A stretch of DNA of 64,000 bases from Sporosarcina sp. Marseille-Q4063 (GTDB lineage: Bacteria > Bacillota > Bacilli > Bacillales_A > Planococcaceae), in NCBI RefSeq assembly GCF_018309085.1, contig NZ_CP070502.1:3529001-3593000 (forward strand), given 5' to 3'. Of the stretch, positions 1-8,440 are shown piece by piece. Made by a program: the position numbers and the translations under genes. Positions within the stretch are counted from its first letter, which is position 1; the number at the start of each line of letters is the position of its first letter. The notes beneath the pieces were generated by a model that saw only the letters and a program-made list of their open reading frames with translations, ran no database searches and was not told the origin of the DNA.

Positions 1-40
1 AGTCTTGGTAAACAATCAAATAGCTTATGTCATTTTTTAG

Positions 41-70
41 TTGACACGGGACGCAAAAAAAAATTACAAT
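41..70 (+). promoter_or_regulatory. Sigma-A type promoter of nagB
   Basis: TTGACA (41-46) and TACAAT (65-70) are separated by 18 bp and lie about 30 bp ahead of the nagB start. The TAG at 38-40 closes a short open frame running in from the left edge, which may be the tail of an upstream gene, perhaps nagA; too little is visible to say. Confidence 0.75.
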
Positions 71-101
71 TGGTACAACAAAAAATTTAAGCGAAGGTCG
101 G

Positions 102-812
102 ATGAAAAAAGTGGAAAATGTAAAATTTAGTAAAGTCGATAATGCAGAACAAGGTTCAGTAGCGCTTTTTCAGATAATCAAAGAGGAACTCGAAAAAGAC
201 CGTCTTCATTCAATCGGTCTTGCGACTGGAAACACAATGATTCCGGTTTATGAAAAGTGGGTGAATTCAGATCTTGATTTTTCAAACGTGACTACGTTTA
301 ATTTAGATGAGTATGTCGGAATTTCTGCGGATAGCCCGAACAGTTATGCTTATTTCATGCATGAACATCTTTTCGATAAAAAACAATTTAAAGAAACATT
401 CTTGCTAAATGGTTTAGCCAAGGATTTAGAAGAAGAGTGTAGAAGATACGAAGATTTACTTGAAGAACATGGTCTTGACTTACAATTACTTGGCGTTGGT
501 GAAAATGGCCATATCGCATTTAATGAACCGGGAACATCATTTGATTCAGTGACGCATGTCGCGAAATTGACTGATTCCACATTGAGTGTGAATAGCCAAT
601 TATTTGCGAACGATGAAAAAATTCCTGACACTGCATTATCTTTGGGAATCGGCTCCATCTTGCGTGCGAAAAAAATTGTACTGCTAGCGTTCGGTGAAAG
701 AAAACGTGCAGCACTTGAAAAGTTACTAGAAGGTCATGTGACTGCCGAATGGCCGATTACAAAACTTCTTCATCACGATGATGTTACGATCATTACGGAT
801 CTTGAACTTTAA
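102..812 (+). CDS. nagB: Glucosamine-6-phosphate deaminase NagB
   Basis: NagB converts glucosamine 6-phosphate to fructose 6-phosphate and ammonia in the cytoplasm, feeding amino sugars into glycolysis. The 236-residue product has the NagB/SugarP isomerase fold signature: ATGNTMIP at 41-48 (phosphate loop), NLDEY at 67-71 with the general-base Asp69, and GVGENGHIAFNEPG at 131-144 with His137 and Glu142. Length is close to B. subtilis NagB (242). The start is preceded by GAAGG about 5 bp away. It has its own promoter and a strong terminator, so it looks monocistronic. A GntR-type NagR operator would be expected, but only a poor half-site match (TGGTACAAC, about 71-79) is visible. Confidence 0.96.
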   Translation: MKKVENVKFSKVDNAEQGSVALFQIIKEELEKDRLHSIGLATGNTMIPVYEKWVNSDLDFSNVTTFNLDEYVGISADSPNSYAYFMHEHLFDKKQFKETFLLNGLAKDLEEECRRYEDLLEEHGLDLQLLGVGENGHIAFNEPGTSFDSVTHVAKLTDSTLSVNSQLFANDEKIPDTALSLGIGSILRAKKIVLLAFGERKRAALEKLLEGHVTAEWPITKLLHHDDVTIITDLEL

Positions 813-825
813 TTAATCGAATAGA

Positions 826-863
826 AAAATGCCACACCGTCATTATGAGGTGTGGCATTTTTT
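826..863. terminator. Rho-independent terminator after nagB (bidirectional)
   Basis: GCCACACC (831-838) pairs with GGTGTGGC (849-856), flanked by an A-run on the left and a T-run on the right. It can serve nagB and the convergent gene at 880-1272. Confidence 0.88.
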
Positions 864-879
864 CTCGATTATATAATTA

Positions 880-1272
880 TCAACGTTTGTCACCGATATG
901 TCCTCTATATTCAGACCGTATATCCTCGATGTCTTCCATACGTTCTTCATTTTCCAATAAAATACGATTTTCTTCATCGATTTGAGCATCTATGTCATTT
1001 TCATGTGCGGGTTCTGAATGACGGTCTTTTGAGTCATCTTGCTCTTTTAGCGTGCTGAAAGCGTGTGTATTTCTTTCTTGTAATGGTTCATATTCGCCTG
1101 CTGCATGATCTCGCTGTGAATTCGAATTCCACTCAACATCCGCTGGTTCTTCGCTATTGGCCATCTGAGCATCATTATTGTCCACCCATTTTTCAACGTT
1201 ATTTTTTACAGAACCCTTTGCATTATGAAAAATTCTTATCACGTCGTCCGACAAATGATCTTTTCGTTGCAT
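880..1272 (-). CDS. Small hydrophilic protein of unknown function
   Basis: A 130-residue, very polar, acidic protein with no membrane segment, no cysteine and no recognised motif. Residues 1-30 are mixed (start MQRKDHLSDDVIRIFHNAKG). The rest is rich in Glu, Asp, Asn and Gln, with a likely helical acidic stretch at about 95-125, and is probably largely disordered. The gene is supported by a perfect AAGGAGG 11 bp before the ATG and by the terminator shared with nagB. I do not recognise a family. The composition would fit a stress- or spore-associated hydrophilic protein, but that is only inference. Confidence 0.7.
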   Translation of the reverse strand: MQRKDHLSDDVIRIFHNAKGSVKNNVEKWVDNNDAQMANSEEPADVEWNSNSQRDHAAGEYEPLQERNTHAFSTLKEQDDSKDRHSEPAHENDIDAQIDEENRILLENEERMEDIEDIRSEYRGHIGDKR

Positions 1273-1535
1273 AATAATAACCCCTCCTTATTTTGTTGTA
1301 TATATTCCATAGTACCGTGTCGTAAAAGTCCGATTGGTTCAACTAACAATCAATAAGAAAGAATTGAACTGTATTCTACCTTATTGTTTGAAGTTTCACT
1401 TTACATTGATATACCCAAATCAACAGTTTTTAAACGGAATAAACTTGTATATGGAAATGTGAAATATGAGTGAAGCTATTAGCTGGTTTACTTTTTTGAG
1501 TACAGTAGAGTGGAAGTGCATTTTCTCTTTATTTG

Positions 1536-1544
1536 TGTTATAAT
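1536..1544 (+). promoter_or_regulatory. Extended -10 promoter of tagO
   Basis: TG-T-TATAAT at 1536-1544 is an extended -10 element; the -35 region is poor. It lies about 40 bp before the tagO start. The rest of the 1273-1584 intergenic stretch is AT-rich; I see no hairpin, gene or repeat in it. Confidence 0.6.
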
Positions 1545-1584
1545 AGTAAAGATTTTAGACTAGATTTTTTTTAGGAGGAAGGAC

Positions 1585-2628
1585 ATGTTATTTCTTGCAA
1601 TCGCTGTTGCGTTTGTAGCATCCATAATACTGACTCCGCTTGTGAGAAAATTAGCATTCCGTATCGGAGCGGTTGACCGCCCGAATTATCGGAAGGTACA
1701 TGTGTCTGTTATGCCTCGTATTGGCGGTCTTGCCATAATTGGCGGTTTTCTAGTTGGTTATCTATTACTAACGCCAGCAGATGAACATGCCACTGGAATT
1801 CTCATAGGAGCCCTCATTATTGTTATTACTGGGTTTCTCGATGATATGCTCGAAATTACCGCAAAGGCGAAAATTGTTGGTCAATTAGCAGCAGCTATCG
1901 TTGTAGTGACATGGGGCGGTTTACAAATTGAATTTATTAATTTACCGTTTGGTGGAATAATTGAATTTGGATTTTTAAGTATACCAGTAACAATACTTTG
2001 GATAGTAGGTATTACGAATGCTATAAATTTACTTGATGGTTTGGATGGATTGGCAGCAGGTGTTTCAACAATTGCGCTCATATCGCTTTCTGTTATGGCG
2101 ATGCTGATGGGTGACATGTTCGTTGTAGCAACCACCGCAATTTTAGCAGCTAGTTCTCTAGGTTTCTTATTTTATAATTTTTATCCAGCCAAGATATTCA
2201 TGGGCGATACCGGTGCATTGTTTCTCGGTTTTATGATATCGGTTCTCGCTTTGCTAGGTTTTAAAAATGTGACATTTATTTCGTTAGTTATCCCAGTTAT
2301 TATACTCGGTGTTCCAATTTCCGATACATTTTTCACGATTGTTCGTCGCGTACGGATGAAACAGCCAATTTCAAAACCTGATAAATCCCATTTGCATCAC
2401 AGCTTGCTAAATGCTGGATTTTCACATAGACAATCGGTATTAATCATTTATGCATTCGCTGCGCTATTTGGCGGCGGGGCGATCTTGTTTTCACAAGCAA
2501 CCCAATGGGGCGCGCTATTGCTCGTCTTTATCATGCTCATCGCGATTGAGCTGTTTGTTGAAATCATTGGACTCGCAGGTTCCAACTACAGACCGATCTT
2601 GAATCTGGTACGCATGATAGGGAAATAA
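1585..2628 (+). CDS. tagO: Undecaprenyl-phosphate GlcNAc-1-phosphate transferase TagO
   Basis: This polytopic enzyme transfers GlcNAc-1-phosphate from UDP-GlcNAc to undecaprenyl phosphate, the first step of wall teichoic acid linkage-unit synthesis. The 347-residue protein has about ten hydrophobic segments and the MraY/WecA family motifs on its cytoplasmic loops: the acidic pair Asp86-Asp87, NAINLLDGLDGLAAG at 145-159, MGDTG at 206-210, and the HLHH histidine motif at 269-272. AGGAGGAAGG precedes the ATG. The convergent LCP gene next door (ligation of teichoic acid to the wall) fits the pathway, and the same neighbours occur in B. subtilis. Confidence 0.93.
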   Translation: MLFLAIAVAFVASIILTPLVRKLAFRIGAVDRPNYRKVHVSVMPRIGGLAIIGGFLVGYLLLTPADEHATGILIGALIIVITGFLDDMLEITAKAKIVGQLAAAIVVVTWGGLQIEFINLPFGGIIEFGFLSIPVTILWIVGITNAINLLDGLDGLAAGVSTIALISLSVMAMLMGDMFVVATTAILAASSLGFLFYNFYPAKIFMGDTGALFLGFMISVLALLGFKNVTFISLVIPVIILGVPISDTFFTIVRRVRMKQPISKPDKSHLHHSLLNAGFSHRQSVLIIYAFAALFGGGAILFSQATQWGALLLVFIMLIAIELFVEIIGLAGSNYRPILNLVRMIGK

Positions 2629-2642
2629 TTATAGAATCTACA

Positions 2643-2672
2643 AACGATTAGACAATCTCTAATCGTTTTTTT
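2643..2672 (+). terminator. Terminator of tagO
   Basis: Ten-base stem AACGATTAGA (2643-2652) / TCTAATCGTT (2658-2667), five-base loop, followed by T-residues. Confidence 0.85.
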
Positions 2673-2688
2673 GTTGGGGAAAATGGGG

Positions 2689-2760
2689 AAACGACTAATG
2701 CGGCAGCTCAAACGACTATAGTCGCCTCTGAAACGACTAAAGCCACAGGCCATGCGACCA
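2689..2760. repeat. Degenerate 21-bp tandem repeat
   Basis: AAACGACTA recurs at 2689, 2710 and 2731, exactly 21 bp apart, with a decayed fourth unit (ATGCGACCA) at 2752. The remainder of each unit is less conserved. It lies between the convergent tagO and LCP terminators. No reading frame is supported across it. Confidence 0.6.
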
Positions 2761-2810
2761 AACCCCATCCCCGATCAATCAAGCCACCCCTAAAAATCCA
2801 TTCTAAAACA

Positions 2811-2842
2811 ACAAAAAAAGCCCGATAGTATTTATCGGGCTT
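2811..2842 (-). terminator. Terminator of the LCP gene
   Basis: AAGCCCGATA (2818-2827) pairs with TATCGGGCTT (2833-2842). On the minus strand the stem is followed by a run of seven T. Confidence 0.85.
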
Positions 2843-2854
2843 CATTCAATATCA

Positions 2855-3919
2855 TTATCTCGAAAAAATTGCATCGTCCGCAGATTCGTTAATGTCGGTA
2901 TTGCTTTTGATTCCTGAATTCTCATTTACTAGTGATGAACTTGGGGAAACTTCCAAATGGTTTTGAAGGTCAATTTTTAGTTGTTCAAGTCCTTCTTCAT
3001 CAGGCAACCAATAATAAACACCTGTTGACATATCATCCAATCCGCTAATGTTGATTGTTTCAACGTCTGGCATGCCGCCTTTTGCATACTCGAAAAATGA
3101 TTTCATTTCACTGAACGTCATGTTGGTTTTCATGTTATCGCCAACTGCGTCAATTAAGTCACCATACTTCGTTATTGATTTAATCGAAGTAGCTTGACTC
3201 ATAATCGATTTTAAAATCATTTGCTGTCGCTTACCGCGTTCAATGTCGCTGTCTAGTTTACGCGTTCTTGCAAGTGCAAGTGCTTGCTTTCCGTTTAACT
3301 CCTGTAAACCTGGTTCCAAGTGAACTGTGCGTTTATCATTTTCGTCTAATTCCGTTAGTTCATACGGAACTTCAGCTTCAATTCCGCCCAGCGCATCAAC
3401 GACTTCAATAAATGCGTTGAAATTCATTTTTACATAATAGTCAATCGGGATATCTAGCATCCCTTCAACTGTTTCGATTGTGCTTGGTATTCCGCCAAAA
3501 GCATGCGCATGCGTTATTTTGTCATTGCGTCCTCTACTAGGAACATATACGTAAGAATCACGCGGGATACTGACGAGTTTTATTGATTTATCTTTGTTGT
3601 TTAGTGTGGCAACGAGAAGCGCATCAGAGCGGCTATTGCTATCTCCTTGGCCGCGTTTTTCACTTTCATCGACACCGACAAAGAGAATGGACACATTATC
3701 TTTCAAAGGCTCAACAACTTCATCGCGCAAATCGGACTTGATTCGATCGTCCAACGCCTGATAGGCACGGTCAGCCGCGTCAACAGCCTTCTTTTTCAAG
3801 ACTACCGCGTATACGCCAACGACTAAAACCGTTGACAATGTAACGATAAGCGCTATTTTAATCGCAAGTCTTTTGCGGCTGCTTTGCTTTTTCTCCTGTA
3901 TATACTTACTTCTATTCAT
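2855..3919 (-). CDS. tagV: LytR-CpsA-Psr (LCP) family wall-polymer ligase, TagV-like
   Basis: LCP enzymes transfer undecaprenyl-linked teichoic acid or other anionic polymers to peptidoglycan on the outer face of the membrane. The 354-residue protein has a short basic cytoplasmic head, one membrane anchor at about 19-41, and an extracellular LCP domain from about 75 to 230, including RSDALLVA (97-104), LVSIPRDSYV (115-124) and ALARTRK further on. These carry the Arg/Asp residues that hold the pyrophosphate lipid. The C-terminal tail (about 320-354) is Ser/Asn-rich and probably disordered. GGAGG precedes the ATG. Its position between tagO and yvyE matches B. subtilis yvhJ/tagV, hence the symbol; the exact paralogue is inferred from context. 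Confidence 0.88.
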   Translation of the reverse strand: MNRSKYIQEKKQSSRKRLAIKIALIVTLSTVLVVGVYAVVLKKKAVDAADRAYQALDDRIKSDLRDEVVEPLKDNVSILFVGVDESEKRGQGDSNSRSDALLVATLNNKDKSIKLVSIPRDSYVYVPSRGRNDKITHAHAFGGIPSTIETVEGMLDIPIDYYVKMNFNAFIEVVDALGGIEAEVPYELTELDENDKRTVHLEPGLQELNGKQALALARTRKLDSDIERGKRQQMILKSIMSQATSIKSITKYGDLIDAVGDNMKTNMTFSEMKSFFEYAKGGMPDVETINISGLDDMSTGVYYWLPDEEGLEQLKIDLQNHLEVSPSSSLVNENSGIKSNTDINESADDAIFSR

Positions 3920-4088
3920 CCTTATGTCCTCCGAACTTATTATGTGATGGTATCTAGTATATTAAATAAATATAGCAGACAATTAATTTACCTCTAATAA
4001 TCTGACGTTTATCTTGAAAGAAAGTTTCATGTCTATAAATTTGCATTTCAAATTATTATACTCTTTTTTTGTCTTATATACAATTTAA

Positions 4089-4721
4089 TTATACATTAAA
4101 TTCTAGGAACTTAGTAGAAACTGATGAAATCTTGGCTTGACCATTCGTCATTTCGTTCATCCATTCTAAAAACTCATCTTCATCTTCAATTGGAACATAT
4201 AAAAGTATATCCACATCTTCCATATAGTTAATAGCGTCAAGGATGTAGGGTGATTGTCTGACTTCGTTTTCAACTTTACCCAACCAAGTGTAATCAACAG
4301 TGACCTTCATTAAAAAGTGAAGTCTGCATTCCACAGTGCCTGCAGCGGCTATACCATCAGAAGCCGCCCGACCATACGCACGGATGAGACCGCCGCCCCC
4401 AAGTTTTATGCCGCCATAATAGCGAGTCACAACAATTGCGGTATCTTTCAACTTTTGCTTTTTCAATACTTCGAGTATAGGAACTCCGGCAGTCCCAGAT
4501 GGTTCACCGTCATCGTTCGCTTTTTGTATGTCATCATGTTCACCTATCATGTATGCCGAACAGTTATGAGTTGCGGTATGATGCATTTTCTTTATGTTAT
4601 TAATGAAGTCTAGTGCTTCTTCTTCAGTTTCAACTCGCATAACGAAAGTAATGAACCGTGACCTTTGTATAACGTATTCGCTTTCGCCATAGCCTTTTAC
4701 AGTGCGATAATTTGCACGCAT
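4089..4721 (-). CDS. yvyE: YigZ/IMPACT family protein YvyE
   Basis: A 210-residue cytoplasmic protein of the YigZ/UPF0029 (IMPACT) family. The N-terminal domain has the family signature HTATHNCSAYMIG (about 50-62) and DDGEPSGTAGVPIL; the C-terminal half is the DUF1949 ferredoxin-like domain. Distant eukaryotic IMPACT proteins modulate translation control, but the bacterial role is unsettled. AGGAGG lies 8 bp before the ATG. The gene is divergent from degS with about 145 bp between them, the arrangement known from B. subtilis. Confidence 0.9.
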   Translation of the reverse strand: MRANYRTVKGYGESEYVIQRSRFITFVMRVETEEEALDFINNIKKMHHTATHNCSAYMIGEHDDIQKANDDGEPSGTAGVPILEVLKKQKLKDTAIVVTRYYGGIKLGGGGLIRAYGRAASDGIAAAGTVECRLHFLMKVTVDYTWLGKVENEVRQSPYILDAINYMEDVDILLYVPIEDEDEFLEWMNEMTNGQAKISSVSTKFLEFNV

Positions 4722-4866
4722 CTTTAAAACCTCCTAACTTGTAATACAAACTTAATATTCATTTCGTTGTATAATGATATAATAAATGAAGTGCGTAAGG
4801 AATTGATAGCACCTTTGGCACTCTACATAAAGCGCAATGTTTATTTTCTGAGTGGGGGGGAACCTA

Positions 4867-6030
4867 TTGGCAGACCAAAGAGTCGATATAAAAGCGTTAG
4901 ACACCATCTTTTCTAGTATGCTACGCGCGATGGATCAATCCAAGAACGATATATTCATTATAAGTGAACGGAGTCGTAAAAGCTTTGATGATATGAAAGC
5001 AGAGCTTGAAATGGTGGAAAATACGATTACTCGTTTGCTGACAGAAAATAGCCAGTTAGAAGAAAAAAGTCGCAGTTCACGTAAACGGCTCGCAGAAGTT
5101 TCAAAAAACTTTGCGAGTTATTCAGAGTCTGAAATACGCGAGGCATATGAAGCTGCCAATAAGTTGCTTATTGATTTATCAGTCAATGAGATGGAAGAAA
5201 AACAAATGCAACAAAAACGTTTCGAACTCGAAAAGCGTATGAGTGAACTTCTGGAAACGATGGAAAGAGCCGATCAGCTCGTGAATCGAGTTTCATCGGT
5301 TGTGAATTACTTGATGTCTGACTTGCAAAATGTCGGGGAAGCACTACAAGATGCAAGACTTAAACAGAATTTCGCGATAAGTATAATCGAAGCGCAAGAA
5401 GAAGAACGGAAAAGGCTATCTCGGGATATTCATGACGGACCAGCACAAATGTTGGCCAATGTCTTACTAAGATCTGGCCTAATCGAAAAAGTGTATGCTG
5501 AAAAAGGCGCAGATTTAGCATTTCAAGAACTTAACGAATTAAAAGAGACGGTGCGTGACGCACTTTCTGAAGTGAGACGAATTATTTACAACTTACGACC
5601 AATGGCGCTTGATGATTTGGGCTTAGTTCCTACGTTGGAAAAGTACCTATCAAGCACTGAGAATTTTGAAAGAGCGACTAAAATTCATTTCTTTAGTATT
5701 GGAGAACCATTGCGTCTTCCAACGAATATAGAGATATCCGTATTCAGATTGGTGCAAGAATCAGTGACAAACGCAATAAAACACGGCAATTCCAAGGATG
5801 TTTGGGTGAAAATTGAATGGCTTCGCGATATACTAAACATAGAAGTTAAAGACAATGGAAAAGGCTTCGAATTAAAAGAAGTACGAGATAAATCTTTCGG
5901 ATTAATTGGAATGAGAGAACGTGTCGAATTACTGAAAGGTGAAATGAAAATTAGTTCAACTCCAGGAAAATGGACGAAAGTAACATTTGGAGTGCCGCTA
6001 AAAAGCGCTGTAATTGACACTTTAACCTAA
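4867..6030 (+). CDS. degS: Sensor histidine kinase DegS
   Basis: DegS is a soluble histidine kinase/phosphatase that phosphorylates DegU. The TTG at 4867 is preferred: it follows the G-rich stretch 4854-4860, whereas the in-frame GTG at 4852 has nothing before it. The protein is then 387 residues. A long coiled-coil sensor region fills about residues 10-175, with no membrane segment. RLSRDIHDGPAQML carries the phospho-accepting His189, the same number as in B. subtilis. DNGKGFEL and a later FGLIGMRERV form the HATPase_c nucleotide site (HisKA_3 class). degU follows 28 bp downstream. Two TATAAT-like hexamers (4770-4775, 4778-4783) lie upstream without a convincing -35. Confidence 0.94.
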   Translation: MADQRVDIKALDTIFSSMLRAMDQSKNDIFIISERSRKSFDDMKAELEMVENTITRLLTENSQLEEKSRSSRKRLAEVSKNFASYSESEIREAYEAANKLLIDLSVNEMEEKQMQQKRFELEKRMSELLETMERADQLVNRVSSVVNYLMSDLQNVGEALQDARLKQNFAISIIEAQEEERKRLSRDIHDGPAQMLANVLLRSGLIEKVYAEKGADLAFQELNELKETVRDALSEVRRIIYNLRPMALDDLGLVPTLEKYLSSTENFERATKIHFFSIGEPLRLPTNIEISVFRLVQESVTNAIKHGNSKDVWVKIEWLRDILNIEVKDNGKGFELKEVRDKSFGLIGMRERVELLKGEMKISSTPGKWTKVTFGVPLKSAVIDTLT

Positions 6031-6058
6031 GAATTAGAATTATTGGGAGGAAATGCTA

Positions 6059-6739
6059 ATGACGACGATAAAAATTGTAATTGTAGATGATCACCAACTG
6101 TTTCGTGAGGGCGTAAAACGAATTCTGGATTTTGAGGATTCGTTCGAAGTAGTTGCTGAAGGTAATGATGGAAGTGAAGTAGTTGAACTGTATGAAAAAC
6201 ATAAACCCGACGTTATTCTAATGGATATTAATATGCCGCGAGTTAGCGGTGTGGAAGCAACAGAAGCGCTTCTTAAGGACTACCCGGAAGCAAAAGTTAT
6301 TATCCTATCCATTCACGATGATGGCTCATATGTCACACATGCGCTTAAAACGGGTGCTCTTGGCTATATGTTGAAGGAAATGGATGCGGATGCAATTGTT
6401 GAAGCGATTAAAGTTGTTTCATCAGGCGGATCCTATTTACATCCAAAAGTGACGCATAATCTTGTAACAGAGTTCCGCAGACTAAGCGAACGTGAACATA
6501 AAGGCGCGTTTCAACAAAACGACATTCGACGTCCATATCATTTATTGACAAAGCGTGAATGCGAAGTGTTACAATTGTTAACGGATGGACAAAGTAACCG
6601 TACAATTGGCGAGACATTGTTTATTTCTGAAAAAACGGTAAAAAATCACGTATCCAGCATATTACAAAAAATGGCTGTTAACGATAGAACTCAAGCGGTT
6701 GTTTCGGCAATTAAAAATGGTTGGGTTGAAGTAAAGTAA
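6059..6739 (+). CDS. degU: Response regulator DegU
   Basis: DegU is the DegS partner and controls secreted enzymes, motility and, in B. subtilis, priming of comK transcription. GGGAGG (6045-6050) ends 8 bp before the ATG at 6059; the ATG at 6053 is too close. The 226-residue protein has a receiver domain with the acidic pocket Asp10-Asp11 and phospho-acceptor Asp56 (LMDINMP), the switch Lys in [10 protein letters not shown], and a NarL/LuxR-type HTH at about 160-222 ([24 protein letters not shown]). It is almost collinear with B. subtilis DegU. comK lies about 1.7 kb away here, which is not the B. subtilis arrangement. Confidence 0.96.
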   Translation: MTTIKIVIVDDHQLFREGVKRILDFEDSFEVVAEGNDGSEVVELYEKHKPDVILMDINMPRVSGVEATEALLKDYPEAKVIILSIHDDGSYVTHALKTGALGYMLKEMDADAIVEAIKVVSSGGSYLHPKVTHNLVTEFRRLSEREHKGAFQQNDIRRPYHLLTKRECEVLQLLTDGQSNRTIGETLFISEKTVKNHVSSILQKMAVNDRTQAVVSAIKNGWVEVK

Positions 6740-6756
6740 GGAATTATAATAGAAGA

Positions 6757-6785
6757 GGGCCATCCGATCTTGGAATGGCCCTTTT
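6757..6785 (+). terminator. Weak terminator after degU
   Basis: GGGCCAT (6757-6763) pairs with ATGGCCC (6775-6781), followed by only four T. The next gene starts about 20 bp later with no clear promoter, so partial readthrough is plausible. Confidence 0.6.
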
Positions 6786-6806
6786 CAGCACGCAGGAGGA
6801 AAAATA

Positions 6807-7382
6807 ATGAAAAAGTTTTACATTGCAATCGTGGTAGGAATTTTGTTCGTGCTTGGTGCATGTAGCGCAGATAAAAATAATTCATCAGAGCATGGTTCAG
6901 TCGAAGACGGTGAAACGACCACGAATAACGGCGCGATTGATCACGGAGTAGACGATAAACAAGTCGGATTCAATATGTCTGGTGGAAAGATTGAAGAAGC
7001 CGCAGACGTACCGGATGCTGAAAAAGAGCAGATTTTAGAAGCGTTCACGATTTATATCGATGCGTTTAACGAAAAGGATATCGATAAGTATATGGAGACT
7101 CTTTCGAAGCACTCGGAAGTGTTTGATTTGGAAGAAGAACGTTCATATATGGGAGAGCAATTTAAAGAGTACGATTTGAACCGCGAAGTATCTGATACGA
7201 CAATCGTTAAGTACTCTGAAAAGGAAGCTCAAGTATTTGCAACGTTAAAGACAACTGTTAAACAAATCTCGTCTGGCTTGGAATTCGATCAATTAGGTCG
7301 GCAAGTGACGGTATTTACAAAAGACGACGGCAACTGGAAAGTATCAGCCATTCATTATATTGGTGATGAAAAAAGTAAATAA
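6807..7382 (+). CDS. Lipoprotein with NTF2/SnoaL-like domain, function unknown
   Basis: A 191-residue secreted lipoprotein. The signal peptide at 1-18 ends in the lipobox VLGAC with Cys19 as the lipidation site. A low-complexity acidic linker follows (about 20-60), then a domain at about 70-190 whose pattern (ILEAFTIYIDAFNEKDIDKYM..., and a C-terminal VFTKDDGNWKVSAIHYIG) resembles the cystatin/NTF2-like fold of SnoaL proteins, often a ligand-binding or scaffold module. GGAGG lies 9 bp before the ATG. It follows degU across a weak terminator, so it may be cotranscribed. I cannot name a substrate. Confidence 0.8.
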   Translation: MKKFYIAIVVGILFVLGACSADKNNSSEHGSVEDGETTTNNGAIDHGVDDKQVGFNMSGGKIEEAADVPDAEKEQILEAFTIYIDAFNEKDIDKYMETLSKHSEVFDLEEERSYMGEQFKEYDLNREVSDTTIVKYSEKEAQVFATLKTTVKQISSGLEFDQLGRQVTVFTKDDGNWKVSAIHYIGDEKSK

Positions 7383-7390
7383 AAAGTTCG

Positions 7391-7427
7391 AAAAACTTCT
7401 TGCTCATTGCGGCAAGAAGTTTTTTTA
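7391..7427 (+). terminator. Terminator after the NTF2-like lipoprotein gene
   Basis: ACTTCTTGC (7395-7403) / GCAAGAAGT (7412-7420), followed by seven T. Confidence 0.9.
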
Positions 7428-7507
7428 TTGAACCATCTTTTACAAGTTGATATTTATCTGTAAAAAGCATATACTAGAACAAATGTTCCGTAACGGAGGG
7501 AAAAGGT

Positions 7508-7867
7508 ATGGCTCTAATTCCAGTGGAGTCTTTGCAGTACTTCGAAAATATGATTTACTTGCCGATGGTCCTTATTGTTTTAGAACGGGATCGGCAAGAA
7601 TTTGAAAAAGGTTCATTTAAATTAAAAAGACCGTATGTCAATCTGGTTGAGGAAGCGCTAAAAATTGCACGGGCCGAACTGAAACAAACATCGATTTATT
7701 TGCGGCGAAACAATATGAAAGTCATACGCGGAAAAACGGATGATACTTTCACTGAGTATCTCTTTTTACACGGCGGCTATGAAGAGCGCCGCCGCTATCT
7801 GAATGTTCGCCTGCGCAATCGGACCGAAGAGCTCATTACTGTTTACTTAGCCATGACAGGCACTTGA
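7508..7867 (+). CDS. YhjD-like conserved protein
   Basis: A 119-residue cytoplasmic protein, basic and mostly helical (MIYLPMVLIVLERDRQEFEKG near 15-35, then a KLKRPYVNLVEEALK stretch). It resembles the small conserved Bacillales family typified by B. subtilis YhjD, from memory of its length and opening pattern; function unknown. CGGAGG lies 8 bp before the ATG. It converges on comK with an 18-bp gap. In B. subtilis yhjD also lies near comK, which supports the family call. Confidence 0.75.
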   Translation: MALIPVESLQYFENMIYLPMVLIVLERDRQEFEKGSFKLKRPYVNLVEEALKIARAELKQTSIYLRRNNMKVIRGKTDDTFTEYLFLHGGYEERRRYLNVRLRNRTEELITVYLAMTGT

Positions 7868-7885
7868 TAGAAAAATGAATTAAGA

Positions 7886-8377
7886 TTAAGACCTGGAAAG
7901 TTCTTTGTATTTTCTGATGCGTTCTTTTTCTAAAAGATTACCTAATGCAACTTGACGACATATTGTTGAAGCAGAGACATTAACCTTGATTTGTTTGCCG
8001 TTGATCAAATGGATGATACATGCGTTTTTCAATCGCTGGATATTGAGAACCGCATTTAAAGCAATCCAAACGTTATCAGGGGCACTTGGCGATAAGGTCG
8101 GAAAAAATGTGATTGGACTTCCATAGTCGAAAGCGATAACGATAGGCGGTTTATGCACTTTTTTCAAAAACTTTTTAGAACTTTCCATTGCGTTTTCTAA
8201 TGAGTGACCATAATGCCGACATGAATTTCTGATACTATGTAGCGGTGTTAGCGTATAAGTGAGTTCTTTATCCATTTCGATGATCCGGTACACCTTTCCG
8301 GATTCCGTCATCATCGGTTCTAGTACGAGTGTTTTTAAAGAAACAATATACGGCGAGCTGCGACTATTCACGTGCAT
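7886..8377 (-). CDS. comK: Competence transcription factor ComK
   Basis: ComK is the master activator of late competence genes; it binds pairs of AT-boxes as a tetramer. From the ATG at 8377 the protein is 163 residues. Recognisable ComK segments are NSCRHYGHSL (about 49-58), HKPPIVI (about 75-81), the FFPTLS strand and SPSAPDNVWIALN. The last corresponds to the FPTLSS...WI stretch of B. subtilis ComK. It is shorter at the C-terminus than B. subtilis ComK (192), which lacks part of the ClpC/MecA-binding tail. An in-frame ATG at 8413 has no ribosome site and lies at or before the likely transcription start. GGGAGAGG at 8390-8397 serves 8377. Confidence 0.85.
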   Translation of the reverse strand: MHVNSRSSPYIVSLKTLVLEPMMTESGKVYRIIEMDKELTYTLTPLHSIRNSCRHYGHSLENAMESSKKFLKKVHKPPIVIAFDYGSPITFFPTLSPSAPDNVWIALNAVLNIQRLKNACIIHLINGKQIKVNVSASTICRQVALGNLLEKERIRKYKELSRS

Positions 8378-8413
8378 ATTAAACAACTTCCTCTCCCATT
8401 GGTATATGCTCAT

Positions 8414-8440
8414 ATTATATAAAATAATTTAATATATCAA
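8414..8440 (-). promoter_or_regulatory. Possible comK promoter with an upstream AT-box-like motif
   Basis: On the minus strand TTGATA (8440-8435) and TATAAT (8419-8414) are 15 bp apart, shorter than ideal. Further upstream, 8472-8485 reads AAAA-N6-TTTT, one base longer than the ComK AT-box consensus (AAAA-N5-TTTT), so autoregulation is only suggested. Confidence 0.35.

Noticed and set aside
71..86. NagR operator before nagB
   Set aside because: Only a half-site-like TGGTACAAC is present; the palindromic spacing of GntR/HutC operators is not met.
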